Source: Aestuariirhabdus haliotis (GTDB taxonomy: Bacteria; Pseudomonadota; Gammaproteobacteria; Pseudomonadales; Aestuariirhabdaceae). From it: a stretch of DNA of 64,000 nucleotides. A program made the translations under genes and the position numbers. The notes under the pieces were generated by a model, which worked only from the letters and a program-made list of their open reading frames with translations, did no database searches and was not told where the DNA came from. Below, piece after piece: positions 1 to 9,314 of this stretch. The stretch is from contig NZ_JAKSDZ010000004.1 of assembly GCF_023509475.1 (NCBI RefSeq), positions 186,001-250,000 of the forward strand, given 5' to 3'. Position 1 is the stretch's first letter, and every line of letters begins with the position of its first letter.

Positions 1-750
1 GATCAGGTCCTGCTCGACTTCGGCTTCGCTGGCGTAATTAATATTGAGTTCCAATACCCGTTCGACAAATCGTTTGAAGCGCGTATTCTCCTGATCCGAA
101 GTCCGCAAAGTTTGCACCATGGCCTGGGTCATTTCTGTCAGGAAACCCACCATATCGGCCATGGCCGGGCCACCGTCGATACGCAGCGCCCGTTGACCAA
201 AGTTGATCTGTCCGGTATGACAGGCGGCGCAGGTATAGCCGACGTAATCCTTACCCTGGTAACGCTCCTTGACAAACCCAACCGGCAAGGCGTCTGGATT
301 AAAAGTTGTCTTTTTCTGAGGCAAGTAGCGAAAACGATCGACGTTTTCATCGCAGAGCAACCAGGCAGCGGTTTTACGCTGCCTTTCACAGGTTATCTGG
401 GTCGATTGAGTTTCCGGATCAACAGATGGACGGCTATCGGGCTGCTCGAGAGCCAGAAAAAAATCATAAGGCAACAGCGCCGAACCCTGAGTCGTGTTAT
501 AAAACCAGAGGCTGTCGTGGCTTTCCCAGCCCTGATTAAGGTATTCCGGAACGGAGAAGGACTCATTAAACTGGCCATTACTGATCGCGATGGCACCACG
601 ATCCGGATCATTGTCCCAGTCTTCATACACAAGGGCGATAACCATTCCAACAAAGGGTGCAATCACCAGCAAGACCGCCAGGGCAATCAGGAATGATTTC
701 GGCACATCGGATAAAAACAGCATCAAACGATACAGAAGTCGGCCAATCAT
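1..750 (-). CDS. RoxA-like di-heme c-type cytochrome, N-terminal part (runs off window edge)
   Basis: The frame is open for 250 codons from an ATG at 750 to the first base, so the C-terminal part lies outside the window. An N-terminal membrane anchor (about residues 17-40) precedes an extracytoplasmic domain. A heme-binding CAACH motif lies near residue 171, in the context Y-T-C-A-A-C-H-T-G-Q. The preceding block with F-L-A-L-E-Q-P-D-S and the later I-D-G-G-P-A-M-A-D are typical of the di-heme cytochrome family related to cytochrome c peroxidases and the rubber oxygenase RoxA. The second heme site would lie in the missing part. A GGTGAGG sequence directly precedes the start. The frame is continuous across a T7 run. 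The substrate cannot be told from this fragment. Confidence 0.72.
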   Translation of the reverse strand, partial: MIGRLLYRLMLFLSDVPKSFLIALAVLLVIAPFVGMVIALVYEDWDNDPDRGAIAISNGQFNESFSVPEYLNQGWESHDSLWFYNTTQGSALLPYDFFLALEQPDSRPSVDPETQSTQITCERQRKTAAWLLCDENVDRFRYLPQKKTTFNPDALPVGFVKERYQGKDYVGYTCAACHTGQINFGQRALRIDGGPAMADMVGFLTEMTQAMVQTLRTSDQENTRFKRFVERVLELNINYASEAEVEQDLI

Positions 751-1232
751 ACCTCACCCTTTGTTGTTGTTTCTGAATACAGAAGCACAACAGCATCATC
801 TACAACAGGGGGTTAACTATCTGAATCGGCCCTAGAAAAACTTTTGCGTTCTGCGCCTAGCCATAAAATCGATCATCCGATGATCGCTCTGCTTCGTTGA
901 ATCAGTATCAGATTCAAGCACCGATGGACATCTGGACCGGGAAGCATACGTTCAACCAAATCACAACCTTCAACTTACTAAGGAGTAGCATTCTTCACCC
1001 ATAAAATCCAACCTGACACCGCATTGTTTCGCTCATTATTAAGAAGTGCGATTAAAAGCTCCCTACAGCGATACCAAGGATCATTAACAGCAGTAAACAT
1101 TGCTTATCCTGCGTTTGAAAGTGCAAACCAAGCCGTTGCTTCTCTGCTTCATCGCAAGCGAACAATTGCCTGGTAAACCATTTATCTTTAGACTCGTTTT
1201 CACTTTCAATGATCAAAAGCAAGCAACGATTT
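751..1232. other. Intergenic region, no gene seen
   Basis: This gap of about 480 bp lies between the divergent cytochrome and thioesterase genes and must carry both promoters. A small inverted repeat, gatcat-ccg-atgatc, is visible near 883-897. I see no convincing reading frame, RNA or terminator. Confidence 0.5.
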
Positions 1233-2033
1233 ATGAGCACCGGCAGCTTTAACCAGATGATGGCATCGATTCAGGGTCAGCAAGACCAATTCGAAGCGCA
1301 TATTTTCCCCTCATGGTTACAGGGAAGAGCGGCATTCGGCGGCCTGATTGCCGCCCTCGGCGTGGAAGCTCTGCTAAAAAGTCAGGAACACCCCAAACCT
1401 TTACGATCCATTCAGGTGCTGTTTTCCCATCCTGTCGCCGAAGGAACGGTCCAAATCCGGACGCAATTGCTGCGTCAGGGCAAAAGCGTCAGCAGCCTGC
1501 GTGCCGACATCAGCCAACAAGGGCAATTTTGCTGCTCGGTTACCGCCAGCTTTGGTGCCTCAAGAAACTCTGCCATATCGGTAGATGCCGAACCCTTGCC
1601 GCAGCTGACACCGCCAGAGTCGCTGCAACCCTTCCCTTTTATTGCCGGCGTAGTGCCCGACTTTATTCAGCATTTTGATATGCGCTGGGCCAAGGGCAAC
1701 TACCCCTTTACCAACTGCCAGCAAACCACCCATGGCATCTGGGCACGCTTCAGGGAACAAGGACCCGCGTCGTTATCCCACTTAATTGCCATGGCCGATA
1801 TACCGCCCCCCATCCCCCTGTCCATGCTGAGCCAACCGGCCAACGGCAGCTCCTTAACCTGGTCATTGGAATTTCTCGGGGATGGTTTCGAGGCCAATAT
1901 GGAAGACTGGTGGCACGTAGAAACCCGGCTTCAGCAATGCTCTCAGGGTTATGCCCAGCAGGCCTATAAAATCTGGGCGCCCAACGGTCAACCGGTTGCC
2001 CTGGGAACCCAGGTGATGACGGTTTTTTCTTAA
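1233..2033 (+). CDS. Acyl-CoA thioesterase (TesB-like, double hot-dog)
   Basis: This 266-residue protein has the layout of the TesB-like thioesterase family (4HBT_3 type), two fused hot-dog folds that hydrolyse acyl-CoA thioesters in the cytoplasm. The block W-L-Q-G-R-A-A-F-G-G-L in the first domain corresponds to the family's helix-capping region. The C-terminal W-H-V-E-T-R-L and G-T-Q-V-M-T-V-F end the second fold. I chose the ATG at 1233 (MSTGSF) because family members usually start there; an in-frame ATG at 1209 adds 8 residues and neither has a strong ribosome site. It is a single gene with no operon partner. Acyl chain preference cannot be read from sequence. Confidence 0.75.
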   Translation: MSTGSFNQMMASIQGQQDQFEAHIFPSWLQGRAAFGGLIAALGVEALLKSQEHPKPLRSIQVLFSHPVAEGTVQIRTQLLRQGKSVSSLRADISQQGQFCCSVTASFGASRNSAISVDAEPLPQLTPPESLQPFPFIAGVVPDFIQHFDMRWAKGNYPFTNCQQTTHGIWARFREQGPASLSHLIAMADIPPPIPLSMLSQPANGSSLTWSLEFLGDGFEANMEDWWHVETRLQQCSQGYAQQAYKIWAPNGQPVALGTQVMTVFS

Positions 2034-2113
2034 TCCATTAAACATGTAAATTCACAATAACATCTTAAAGCAATTTCTGTTTATCACAGCAATAAATATA
2101 AATTTTTATTAGA

Positions 2114-3268
2114 TTAGATTTTTACGCAGTAATGTAGCGCAACATATGGCTGCATATTATTGTGCGCTTGTCCGCCTCCCTCCTTCCCAGTAACCCTAGC
2201 TACACTATTTTCTTCTGAATGCATCATTTCTGAATTGTGCTGCCCATGTTCAGCACCCCTACCGACTTCATTTGACGTATATGTACTATGTTGATGAATA
2301 GGCATCTCAGGGATTCCAAGAGTATGCGTTGGACTTCCGCCCTTATGACTCAAGGGATACATTGAAGAGACACCAATTATTGTCCTTCCTTCTCCGTCAG
2401 CATATTGATCCCACCCACGCTCAGGACAACCTTTAGCATTTACGAATGCAACTACAGATCCTTTCTGCACACTATCTAATGCTAGCCGAGATTCAATTTT
2501 TTCCAAGCGCTCATGAAGCGGCCCTGTTACATCCTCCGGCAAAATTATATCTAATGCAGAATCAGAATAGTTTGTGTAGAAAACTATTTCGGCCCGAGGA
2601 TAGCGAGTACCATTTAGACCATATATCTTAATTGGCTCATGTCGTCTATGACAGGTTATTGTTATAACTTCACTACTAATTGTCATTGGACTTTCAAGGT
2701 GCGGGGAGAGCTTTGTATCGCCATGCCTACATGTCGTATTCCTGCCGCCAACTCCTAGCAATCGTTGTGAACCCAACGTAGCCTTAAATACAACATGGAT
2801 AAGATCTTCTGGTTTTTCAGGCGTATTATAATTAACAGAAATATTTGCTTCAGCACTAGCCAAGCATAACTCTACAGTTCGAAGTGCTCTTTCGCGAATT
2901 GTTGAAACTTCGCTGTACAACTCATGATCTGCTTTAAACATTGAAGCACTTCGACTACAAAATTTTTCATATGTCGCTTGCATTGAATCTTCATTCGTAT
3001 CGCCTCCATATCCCAGCCTTAAAATTCGCTTATATACAGCTGAAAACGATGTTTTTTTTGAAGATGACAACTCATTATATGACTGCTTGATATTACAGTA
3101 TTCTGAATGTGAAGCCGCTAAAAAAGCTTTATCATCCTTATAGAATGTAAACGACCTTAAAGCACTTTTAGCCATATCTGTACAGGCTGATATAACATCC
3201 CCTTTTGAGTGAGAGTCAAAAGAAAAGGTAACAAATATAAATGGCAGTGCTTTAATTAAAGTTTTCAT
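2114..3268 (-). CDS. Secreted protein with C-terminal phage-tail-collar-like domain
   Basis: The 384-residue protein starts with a signal peptide (about residues 1-22). The N-terminal 240 residues are rich in paired cysteines and match nothing I recognise. From about residue 265 to the end it has the signature of the phage tail collar fold as found in stand-alone bacterial proteins: G-S-V-V-A-F, then H-T-L-G-I-P-E-M-P-I-H-Q-H-S, then G-G-G-Q-A-H-N-N-M-Q-P-Y-V-A-L-H-Y-C at the C-terminus. It is AT-rich compared with the flanking core genes. A LuxR-type regulator on the same strand lies 259 bp upstream and may control it. A related collar domain occurs at 15192-16166. Function unknown; surface or extracellular location is inferred from the signal peptide. 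Confidence 0.6.
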   Translation of the reverse strand: MKTLIKALPFIFVTFSFDSHSKGDVISACTDMAKSALRSFTFYKDDKAFLAASHSEYCNIKQSYNELSSSKKTSFSAVYKRILRLGYGGDTNEDSMQATYEKFCSRSASMFKADHELYSEVSTIRERALRTVELCLASAEANISVNYNTPEKPEDLIHVVFKATLGSQRLLGVGGRNTTCRHGDTKLSPHLESPMTISSEVITITCHRRHEPIKIYGLNGTRYPRAEIVFYTNYSDSALDIILPEDVTGPLHERLEKIESRLALDSVQKGSVVAFVNAKGCPERGWDQYADGEGRTIIGVSSMYPLSHKGGSPTHTLGIPEMPIHQHSTYTSNEVGRGAEHGQHNSEMMHSEENSVARVTGKEGGGQAHNNMQPYVALHYCVKI

Positions 3269-3527
3269 TATATAAACCCACCTTTAGATCAGATATAAAT
3301 TTGTTAAATATATTTATAATTTTTCATATCACTCTTACTTAATACCCCACCAACAATAGTTTAAAACCCAACAACAAGACAACAAGACAACAAATTAAAC
3401 AAAAAACAGAAAATTAAACAGAAACAAACTAAGATCTAATTATATTTTCTAAATCCACACCTCATATAGCTCAAGTGAACTATTTCATATATATATTTAT
3501 AATTAGTACTTATATTCTTCAATACAA

Positions 3528-4550
3528 TCAACTCACCAAAATCAACAACTCATTCTGAGTATGAACATCAGTCTTTAAAAAAATTGAACGAAGCTGATTC
3601 CTTATCGTGTGATAGCTAACTTTTCTAGCATTACCAGCATCCTCAAGACTCATCCCTTTAGCTAACATACTAACTAACTGACACTCTGCTTTTGTTAAGT
3701 CATATCGTGCTCGAAGTAAGGACAGTCTATTTTTATTTGCTTCATAGGCATGACTAAAAATAGTTATCAGATACAATCCTGACTGGTTAACTCTCTCAAT
3801 TGAAATAGGGTGCTTTTCATTATGAGTTATCAATCTAATACCATCATTTCTTGGCCACTCTTCCAACCATAAATTCAGAGGCTTATGGCGCACCCATAGC
3901 TGTCCACCTTTAACCTTTATTCCTTTAAAGGTATTTTCTTCAAACCCCTTATTTATACAGATCACGTGTGAGTTCGTATCTACGATCAGTGCAGGCTCTC
4001 GTGATCTATCAGCCAACATCGATAAAGAATAGTTTTCTCTTTGCATCAACCTCATTTGTTGTGCGGCTGAGAAGAAACCTTTCAGATGCTGGCAATAGTA
4101 TTCAAGACGTTTGATATTATTCTGAGTAAAGTCTTTCGAACCATGCTGGAAGGCCATTAAGGCAATGCCATTTTTATTGCATTTCGCCGCACCCAATGAA
4201 TAGCTTATCCCCATCGGCTTCAAGATATTCGCCTTAAACTCACTGGCGTCCAGTTCTGCTCTTGAAACCAAATCCGACCCCCTCATTACCTTTTGAGTAT
4301 TCAGCTCCAGGTATCGGTTAAGCCATATATCCTGGTCGATAGAGGCGGAGTATCGATCCATAATCGCTTGATCATACCCTGTGAATGTACTTTGTGGTTC
4401 GCTTCCGCTTTGTATCAATGTCAGCTGGGCATTGGCCGCATCAAACTCACGCTCTAACCGCTTAAGCCCTTCTTTTAAAGCAACAGGGTCTGTCAAGCCT
4501 TCCATAAACAGCTCAAGCAGTTCGAATTCGTTATAAAGAACGCTATCCAC
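3528..4550 (-). CDS. LuxR-family HTH transcriptional regulator
   Basis: The 340-residue protein ends in a LuxR/FixJ-type helix-turn-helix (about residues 280-338: L-T-K-A-E-C-Q-L-V-S-M-L-A-K-G, then V-S-Y-H-T-I-R-N-Q-L). The N-terminal 270 residues look like a PAS-type sensor region, not an acyl-homoserine-lactone-binding domain, and contain no receiver aspartate signature. The gene is monocistronic, divergent from nothing obvious, and lies upstream of the secreted collar-domain gene on the same strand. DNA-binding function is confident; ligand and target are unknown. Confidence 0.8.
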   Translation of the reverse strand: MDSVLYNEFELLELFMEGLTDPVALKEGLKRLEREFDAANAQLTLIQSGSEPQSTFTGYDQAIMDRYSASIDQDIWLNRYLELNTQKVMRGSDLVSRAELDASEFKANILKPMGISYSLGAAKCNKNGIALMAFQHGSKDFTQNNIKRLEYYCQHLKGFFSAAQQMRLMQRENYSLSMLADRSREPALIVDTNSHVICINKGFEENTFKGIKVKGGQLWVRHKPLNLWLEEWPRNDGIRLITHNEKHPISIERVNQSGLYLITIFSHAYEANKNRLSLLRARYDLTKAECQLVSMLAKGMSLEDAGNARKVSYHTIRNQLRSIFLKTDVHTQNELLILVS

Positions 4551-5032
4551 GCTTTGCCCGCCTTACGTTGATATCGGCAGGCCACATTATGGGATTTTTA
4601 GGAAAGTTCCTCAGAACCTTATTTCTGATATCTATAAAGGCTATGGAGACTCGAGAAATAGTTGAGGATAAAAAAAACCTAAATAGAGATAGATTCATCT
4701 TGATGGCCCTCACAGACTACGCGCCACCAAAGCAAACAAACACCCTATGTAATTCGGCAAATACTGTTATATTTTTTGAGCATTCATTTATTAATTCTTA
4801 GAACACAAATGCGCTACCGAATTATAGATCCCTGAACACCTCCTGTTAGTTTTTTAGCTTCTTAACCAAACCTTTTTAAAACCAAAGTACTAAGTCTTTC
4901 TGGCGCATCCAATTACTATTACCGTATGACTTCAGAAGTCGATCTATCCGTTGATAATTTACAAAACTCTTATATCTCCGACTGTCGCGCTGAACATTCA
5001 CCTATAACTCAATCACATTTCTTTCATATCTA
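4551..5032. other. AT-rich intergenic region, no supported gene
   Basis: About 480 bp between the LuxR-type regulator and the iron-uptake block. Two short frames (4568-4801 and 4926-5312) are open on the plus strand, but neither has a family signature or a clear ribosome site, and the second runs antisense through the PepSY gene. It probably carries the promoter of the regulator. Confidence 0.4.
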
Positions 5033-5593
5033 TCAGCCCGCGAATAATACGCCAAGCACAAGCACCAAGGCGCCAGAAAGCATTGCCCGCAATGAATTTC
5101 TTTTCAGTTTGGGGACACGCAGTGAAATAACCACACCACTGATAATACTGAATAATAAATTGCCACCAAACAAGATAGAAAATACCCAGAAGAAAATCCC
5201 TCCCAGCCCCTTATGTATCCATAACAATTGCTTCCAGAGGTCATGCTCTTTGATAATCAATATGGCCCTATCCGCTTGTGCCGAAGGCACCAAGATGATT
5301 TCACCTTTATAGCCATACCATTCATGCAACCCCTCTTCCACGTAATATTCTTCGTGCAAGCTGACTTCTGATACTGTCGGAAGCCGGTCTCGCACAATAG
5401 CTTCCGCTTCCTGCTCTGTCTCAGGCCAACCGTCGGCAAGTACAATTACGTGTTCTGATTCTGCGTTGAGGCCACCCTCAATATGGAATAGATACAATAC
5501 GCCCGTTGCAATATAGAGCGCGGTCATAGGCAGAAAAAAGCACGCCAGGTAGGCGTGCAATTTTATCCATAGCATTCTGTTATTCGATCTCAT
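5033..5593 (-). CDS. PepSY-associated membrane protein
   Basis: A 186-residue inner-membrane protein. One helix at about residues 12-35 opens with a W-I-K-L-H-A-Y-L-A motif, a periplasmic PepSY-like segment follows (about 40-120), then L-L-W-I-H-K-G-L-G and two further helices (about 130-185). This is the layout of the short PepSY_TM proteins often encoded beside TonB-dependent receptors, some of which are linked to ferric-siderophore reduction. It starts 70 bp downstream of the TonB receptor on the same strand, so co-transcription from the Fur-type promoter is likely. Role inferred from family and neighbour. Confidence 0.75.
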   Translation of the reverse strand: MRSNNRMLWIKLHAYLACFFLPMTALYIATGVLYLFHIEGGLNAESEHVIVLADGWPETEQEAEAIVRDRLPTVSEVSLHEEYYVEEGLHEWYGYKGEIILVPSAQADRAILIIKEHDLWKQLLWIHKGLGGIFFWVFSILFGGNLLFSIISGVVISLRVPKLKRNSLRAMLSGALVLVLGVLFAG

Positions 5594-5663
5594 AGCCGTC
5601 CATTATTCTCTCACTACCCGAGGAAACCCTGTACTTAGGGCACCTCTACCCAAGCATTTTCGA

Positions 5664-7724
5664 TCAATACTTATAGCTAACGGAGAGTCGAACATCACGA
5701 CCCGGCTCGTACAAGCCGGCAACAGTTTCCCAGCCCGCTATCTCGGAATAGTCGCCGACACTGGCGTGATCTCTGTAATATTCGTCAAACAGGTTCTGTA
5801 CGGTAAAGTTAAGGGTCAGGCGGTCATCATTCAGCGGTAGCCACTGCACATAAATGTCATGCACCTGATAGCTGGGCTTATCGATTCGCTGGGTTTCACC
5901 GATCCAACCCAACTCAGCAGAGCGATGCAGCACTTCAACATTCTTCAAGCTCTCAACATAGGTAAAGTGCCAACCCATTTCGATGCTGTCTGACAAGCTG
6001 TACACCAGGTTAAGGTTCCAGGTATCTCCTAAGGAATTGCCCAGACCAACGTGCTCGTAGCCTTCCACGTCGTTGCCGTTGAGTTCGGTATTCATCGTGT
6101 GGTAGCTGGCTTGCAGGTTAAGTGCATCCCACTGATAACCAATCAACAATTCCAGTCCGTCGGTTTTCAGCTTACCGATATTTTCATAGTACGTGCTGTC
6201 CTCGGGCGCGGCTCCCCGACCTTGCTGATCGTAAATAACGTCATAAATATTGGAACGATACAATGACAGCTTGGAGTACAGATTATCGCCGTGATACTCG
6301 AGACCAAATTCGAAATTTTCAACCGTTTCTGCATCCAGCCCCGGCTGCAATGAAACAGCGTTTGGATTATGTTCCAACGTAAAGGTATCGCCGACTTCCT
6401 TGCCTCGCCTCGCCTCGGCATAGCCCGCTGTAAGCGTCCAGTCACCGCTCAGCGCATAAGCCAGACCGATATTGTTACTGAAACCATTGCTGTCGGTATC
6501 ATGATTATAGGTAACCTGCTTCAATTCATAGTTGTCATAACGGCTACCAAAACTGAGCAACATCTGGTCGGTTATTTGCCAATGGTTTTGGATATAGACC
6601 CCTTCAACACTACCCTTTTCTTTAAACGACCCTATGGCTGGATCCCATGCCCAACCTTGCCATACCGAGGGATCATCCAAGTATTTGCTGCTGGCTTCGT
6701 CGTGACGATAATCGGCTCCATAAGTCAGCGTATGCGAGTCAAGGTAGGTGATATTACGAACGTCGAATCCGTAGGTTTCGATAGAGCCTTCATAGCGTCC
6801 CCAACGATCGTAGCGATCCTGCTCAATGGTCGATTCGGTGTAGTACGCGGTCGTTTCCAGATTAATCCAATCACTACTATTCAGCCGATGGTTAATCACC
6901 CCGGTCTTTCGCACACCATCCATAGGAAACAGATCATCATTTTCCAGCACGGGCCAGTTGGGTCGGGCCCCAAAATCACCATCCTCGTTGCGCTGTTCAT
7001 AGCTCAGACTGATTGACTGATCATCCGTTAACTCACCATTGAATTTGATAAACCCGAGCTTTTGATCCGCCTCGGTCCCATACAGTTCGTTGCCCCTGCC
7101 ATCTTCCATATTGTCGCTGTCGAGACGCGTGAAGGACGCGAGCATCCCCCAGTCTTCAGTCAATTTACCGTACCCGGTAACGCTGGTCTTATGGCCATCG
7201 TTGCTGAAGTAACCCGCTTTTACGATGCTACCGAACTGCTCGCCATCTCGCAGCAAGTCTGAGGCACTTTTGGTCTTGAAGCGGATGGCTCCCCCAATGG
7301 CACCGGCACCACTGGTCGCTTCACCAGCCCCGGCTTGCACCTCAACCGCTTGCAACAATTCCGGCTCGATAGACACACGCCCAATGTGGTGAAACAAAGA
7401 ACTGGTTTGGGGCGCACCATCGACCGTGACATTGATTAAGGTATCTTCCAGACCACGGATATAAATTTTCTGGGCGATGCCGACCGAACCGCCGACCGAC
7501 ACCGAAGGTACATGGCGGAAAACATCGGATAAATCATTCGCCTGGTAGGTTTCTAACGCTTCCGGGGTAACAACGGTATTGGTCGCCTGCCCTACCACCA
7601 CCACAGGTTCCGATTGAACGTTTTCGACGGGGACTTCGTCCGCAAAAATCGTCTGGGTTGGGATGGCGCTGGAACCGGCCAGCATGATCGCTACAGCACA
7701 TCTCTTAGGGGTAACAGTCAGCAT
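5664..7724 (-). CDS. TonB-dependent outer-membrane receptor (iron/heme/siderophore type)
   Basis: The 686-residue protein has a signal peptide (about 1-28), a plug domain (about 40-155, with D-V-F-R-H-V-P-S-V and the I-R-G-L-E-D block) and a 22-strand barrel ending in the motif N-L-F-D-E-Y-Y and a C-terminal V-S-Y-K-Y. Such receptors import ferric chelates or heme using TonB energy. A Fur-box-like sequence lies at 7749-7763, 25 bp before the start codon, which supports an iron role. A two-component system is encoded upstream and a PepSY protein downstream on the same strand. The exact ligand cannot be assigned. Confidence 0.88.
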   Translation of the reverse strand: MLTVTPKRCAVAIMLAGSSAIPTQTIFADEVPVENVQSEPVVVVGQATNTVVTPEALETYQANDLSDVFRHVPSVSVGGSVGIAQKIYIRGLEDTLINVTVDGAPQTSSLFHHIGRVSIEPELLQAVEVQAGAGEATSGAGAIGGAIRFKTKSASDLLRDGEQFGSIVKAGYFSNDGHKTSVTGYGKLTEDWGMLASFTRLDSDNMEDGRGNELYGTEADQKLGFIKFNGELTDDQSISLSYEQRNEDGDFGARPNWPVLENDDLFPMDGVRKTGVINHRLNSSDWINLETTAYYTESTIEQDRYDRWGRYEGSIETYGFDVRNITYLDSHTLTYGADYRHDEASSKYLDDPSVWQGWAWDPAIGSFKEKGSVEGVYIQNHWQITDQMLLSFGSRYDNYELKQVTYNHDTDSNGFSNNIGLAYALSGDWTLTAGYAEARRGKEVGDTFTLEHNPNAVSLQPGLDAETVENFEFGLEYHGDNLYSKLSLYRSNIYDVIYDQQGRGAAPEDSTYYENIGKLKTDGLELLIGYQWDALNLQASYHTMNTELNGNDVEGYEHVGLGNSLGDTWNLNLVYSLSDSIEMGWHFTYVESLKNVEVLHRSAELGWIGETQRIDKPSYQVHDIYVQWLPLNDDRLTLNFTVQNLFDEYYRDHASVGDYSEIAGWETVAGLYEPGRDVRLSVSYKY

Positions 7725-7748
7725 AACAGTGCCTTAATAATTCAAAAA

Positions 7749-7763
7749 TAGGAATTATTCTCA
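7749..7763 (-). promoter_or_regulatory. Fur-box-like site upstream of the TonB receptor
   Basis: The plus-strand sequence TAGGAATTATTCTCA matches the 7-1-7 Fur consensus TGATAAT-N-ATTATCA at 10 of 14 positions. It is 25 bp upstream of the receptor start codon, where a bound repressor would block transcription. Binding is inferred. Confidence 0.55.
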
Positions 7764-7964
7764 TTTACCGGGAGAAGGACAGGGGTTTTACATTTGTTAC
7801 ATCTACCGCCACCCCATGGCACAGGGTTAGTTTTCATTTTGGTGGCGGACAATGCCAGGAAAAAACAGCCTTCTCCCGAATGAAGGGCGGTTAAAATCGG
7901 TTTATGAGGCTTCAGAAATAACGCAGATAAACAGCCCATTCACCGCAAGGTCACGCCCAGCAGC

Positions 7965-9314
7965 TCAGGTTTTCGGGAGGGTTACCTGCATTAATAACCC
8001 GCCCGCATCCCGATTACGGGCATAGACACAACCACCCACGGCGGCAAGCTGCCTTCGAGCCAACGCAAGCCCCAAACCGAAACCACTATTGGCAGCCTGT
8101 CGTGATGGGTCGATGCGAAAAAAGGGCCGAAAGATCGCCTCCAGATACTGCTCAGGAACGCCCGGCCCACTGTCGCAAATACGTAGGGAATAGTCGTCTC
8201 CCTGGTTCTGCAGGGCGATATAAACCGACTCACCGACCGGCGAATAGCGCAGTGCGTTACGAATGATATTCTCCAACGCCTGCCCCAAGGACCGATGACT
8301 GCTGCGTTCCAGCACCGCCTCCTGAGGCAGTTCAGCCGTAATAATCCGGTCCGGAAATTCAAAACGGGCATCCCGGATAACAACATCGAGCAGATCAACC
8401 AGATCGAGAGTTTCATCATGAAGCCTGGGCCGTTCGTTATCCATCCAGGCCAAGGTCAGCGTGTCCTCAACCAACTTGCGCACGTGCACAGACTCGCGCC
8501 GAACCCGCTCCAGATTAGCGGACCTCTTGCCATCCTGAAGCAGCCCCTCTACAGCGATATCCAATCGGGTCAGCGGCGTCCGTAACTCGTGCGACAAGTC
8601 TGAAATTAGCTGCCTTTGATTGACGATCAGTTCCCCAATCCGAGCGGCCATCAAATCAAACGTTATCGCAAGATCAGTTAATTCATCCCGACGATTACCC
8701 AACAGTTTCTGCACCCGCACATCAAAATTACCCCGACTAAAAGCGCGTGTGGCTTTTCCCAGCTGACGCAGGGGCAACATAATATGCCGATAGAGAACAA
8801 CCGCCACCAATGCCAGCAATACCATTGGTAGCAACACTTGAAGACTCAGCTTGACATAGTTCCAATAGGAACCTGGACGCATACGGTCTGGCAATCGGAT
8901 CAATAAACTGGCACTGCCATCACTAAAGGGAAGCTCCATTACCGGATTCTCGACGAAGTACAGGTGGATCTTCCAGTCGACGTTCCTACCCAGACTGTAA
9001 TCGTCCGAATACTCTCCCTTTGCTGGATCACCTGCAAAAAAATGAATATCAGATCTTGCCACCGAAACCCAGGTGTTTTCTTGCCGCTCGAGTTGATGCA
9101 ACCATCGATTTAATGCCGGTAAATCTCCCGACAAGAAAAGCGTTTCTGCTTCACTACACCATCGCCTCAGCTGCTCTCTATCCTCAATATGAATAATACT
9201 CATATCTTCTTCGGCATTGGATGTTACCAGACCAATAACGTAAATCATAGCCACAACGCCGGTCGCAATGATCAACCACATTTTCCAGAATAAACGGCGC
9301 CTCACGCGATGCAA
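7965..9314 (-). CDS. Sensor histidine kinase, HAMP-containing, OmpR-class partner
   Basis: A 449-residue inner-membrane kinase: TM1 about 11-31, periplasmic sensor about 32-152, TM2 about 155-176, HAMP about 177-230, HisKA with phospho-acceptor His242 in S-H-E-L-R-T-P-L, then HATPase_c with the N box (L-E-N-I-I-R-N-A-L), G1 box (D-S-G-P-G-V) and G2 box (G-F-G-L-G-L-A-L). Its start overlaps the end of the response-regulator gene by 13 bp, so the two are translationally coupled. It precedes the TonB receptor on the same strand. The signal is unknown; context suggests iron, heme or envelope state. Confidence 0.9.
   Translation of the reverse strand: MHRVRRRLFWKMWLIIATGVVAMIYVIGLVTSNAEEDMSIIHIEDREQLRRWCSEAETLFLSGDLPALNRWLHQLERQENTWVSVARSDIHFFAGDPAKGEYSDDYSLGRNVDWKIHLYFVENPVMELPFSDGSASLLIRLPDRMRPGSYWNYVKLSLQVLLPMVLLALVAVVLYRHIMLPLRQLGKATRAFSRGNFDVRVQKLLGNRRDELTDLAITFDLMAARIGELIVNQRQLISDLSHELRTPLTRLDIAVEGLLQDGKRSANLERVRRESVHVRKLVEDTLTLAWMDNERPRLHDETLDLVDLLDVVIRDARFEFPDRIITAELPQEAVLERSSHRSLGQALENIIRNALRYSPVGESVYIALQNQGDDYSLRICDSGPGVPEQYLEAIFRPFFRIDPSRQAANSGFGLGLALARRQLAAVGGCVYARNRDAGGLLMQVTLPKT

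Noticed and set aside
4568-5312. Two plus-strand frames (77 and 128 codons)
   Set aside because: No ribosome sites or recognisable domains; the second lies antisense to the PepSY gene and is explained as its shadow.
7742-7939. 65-codon frame on the minus strand upstream of the TonB receptor
   Set aside because: It overlaps the Fur-like promoter region, has no ribosome site and no family pattern.
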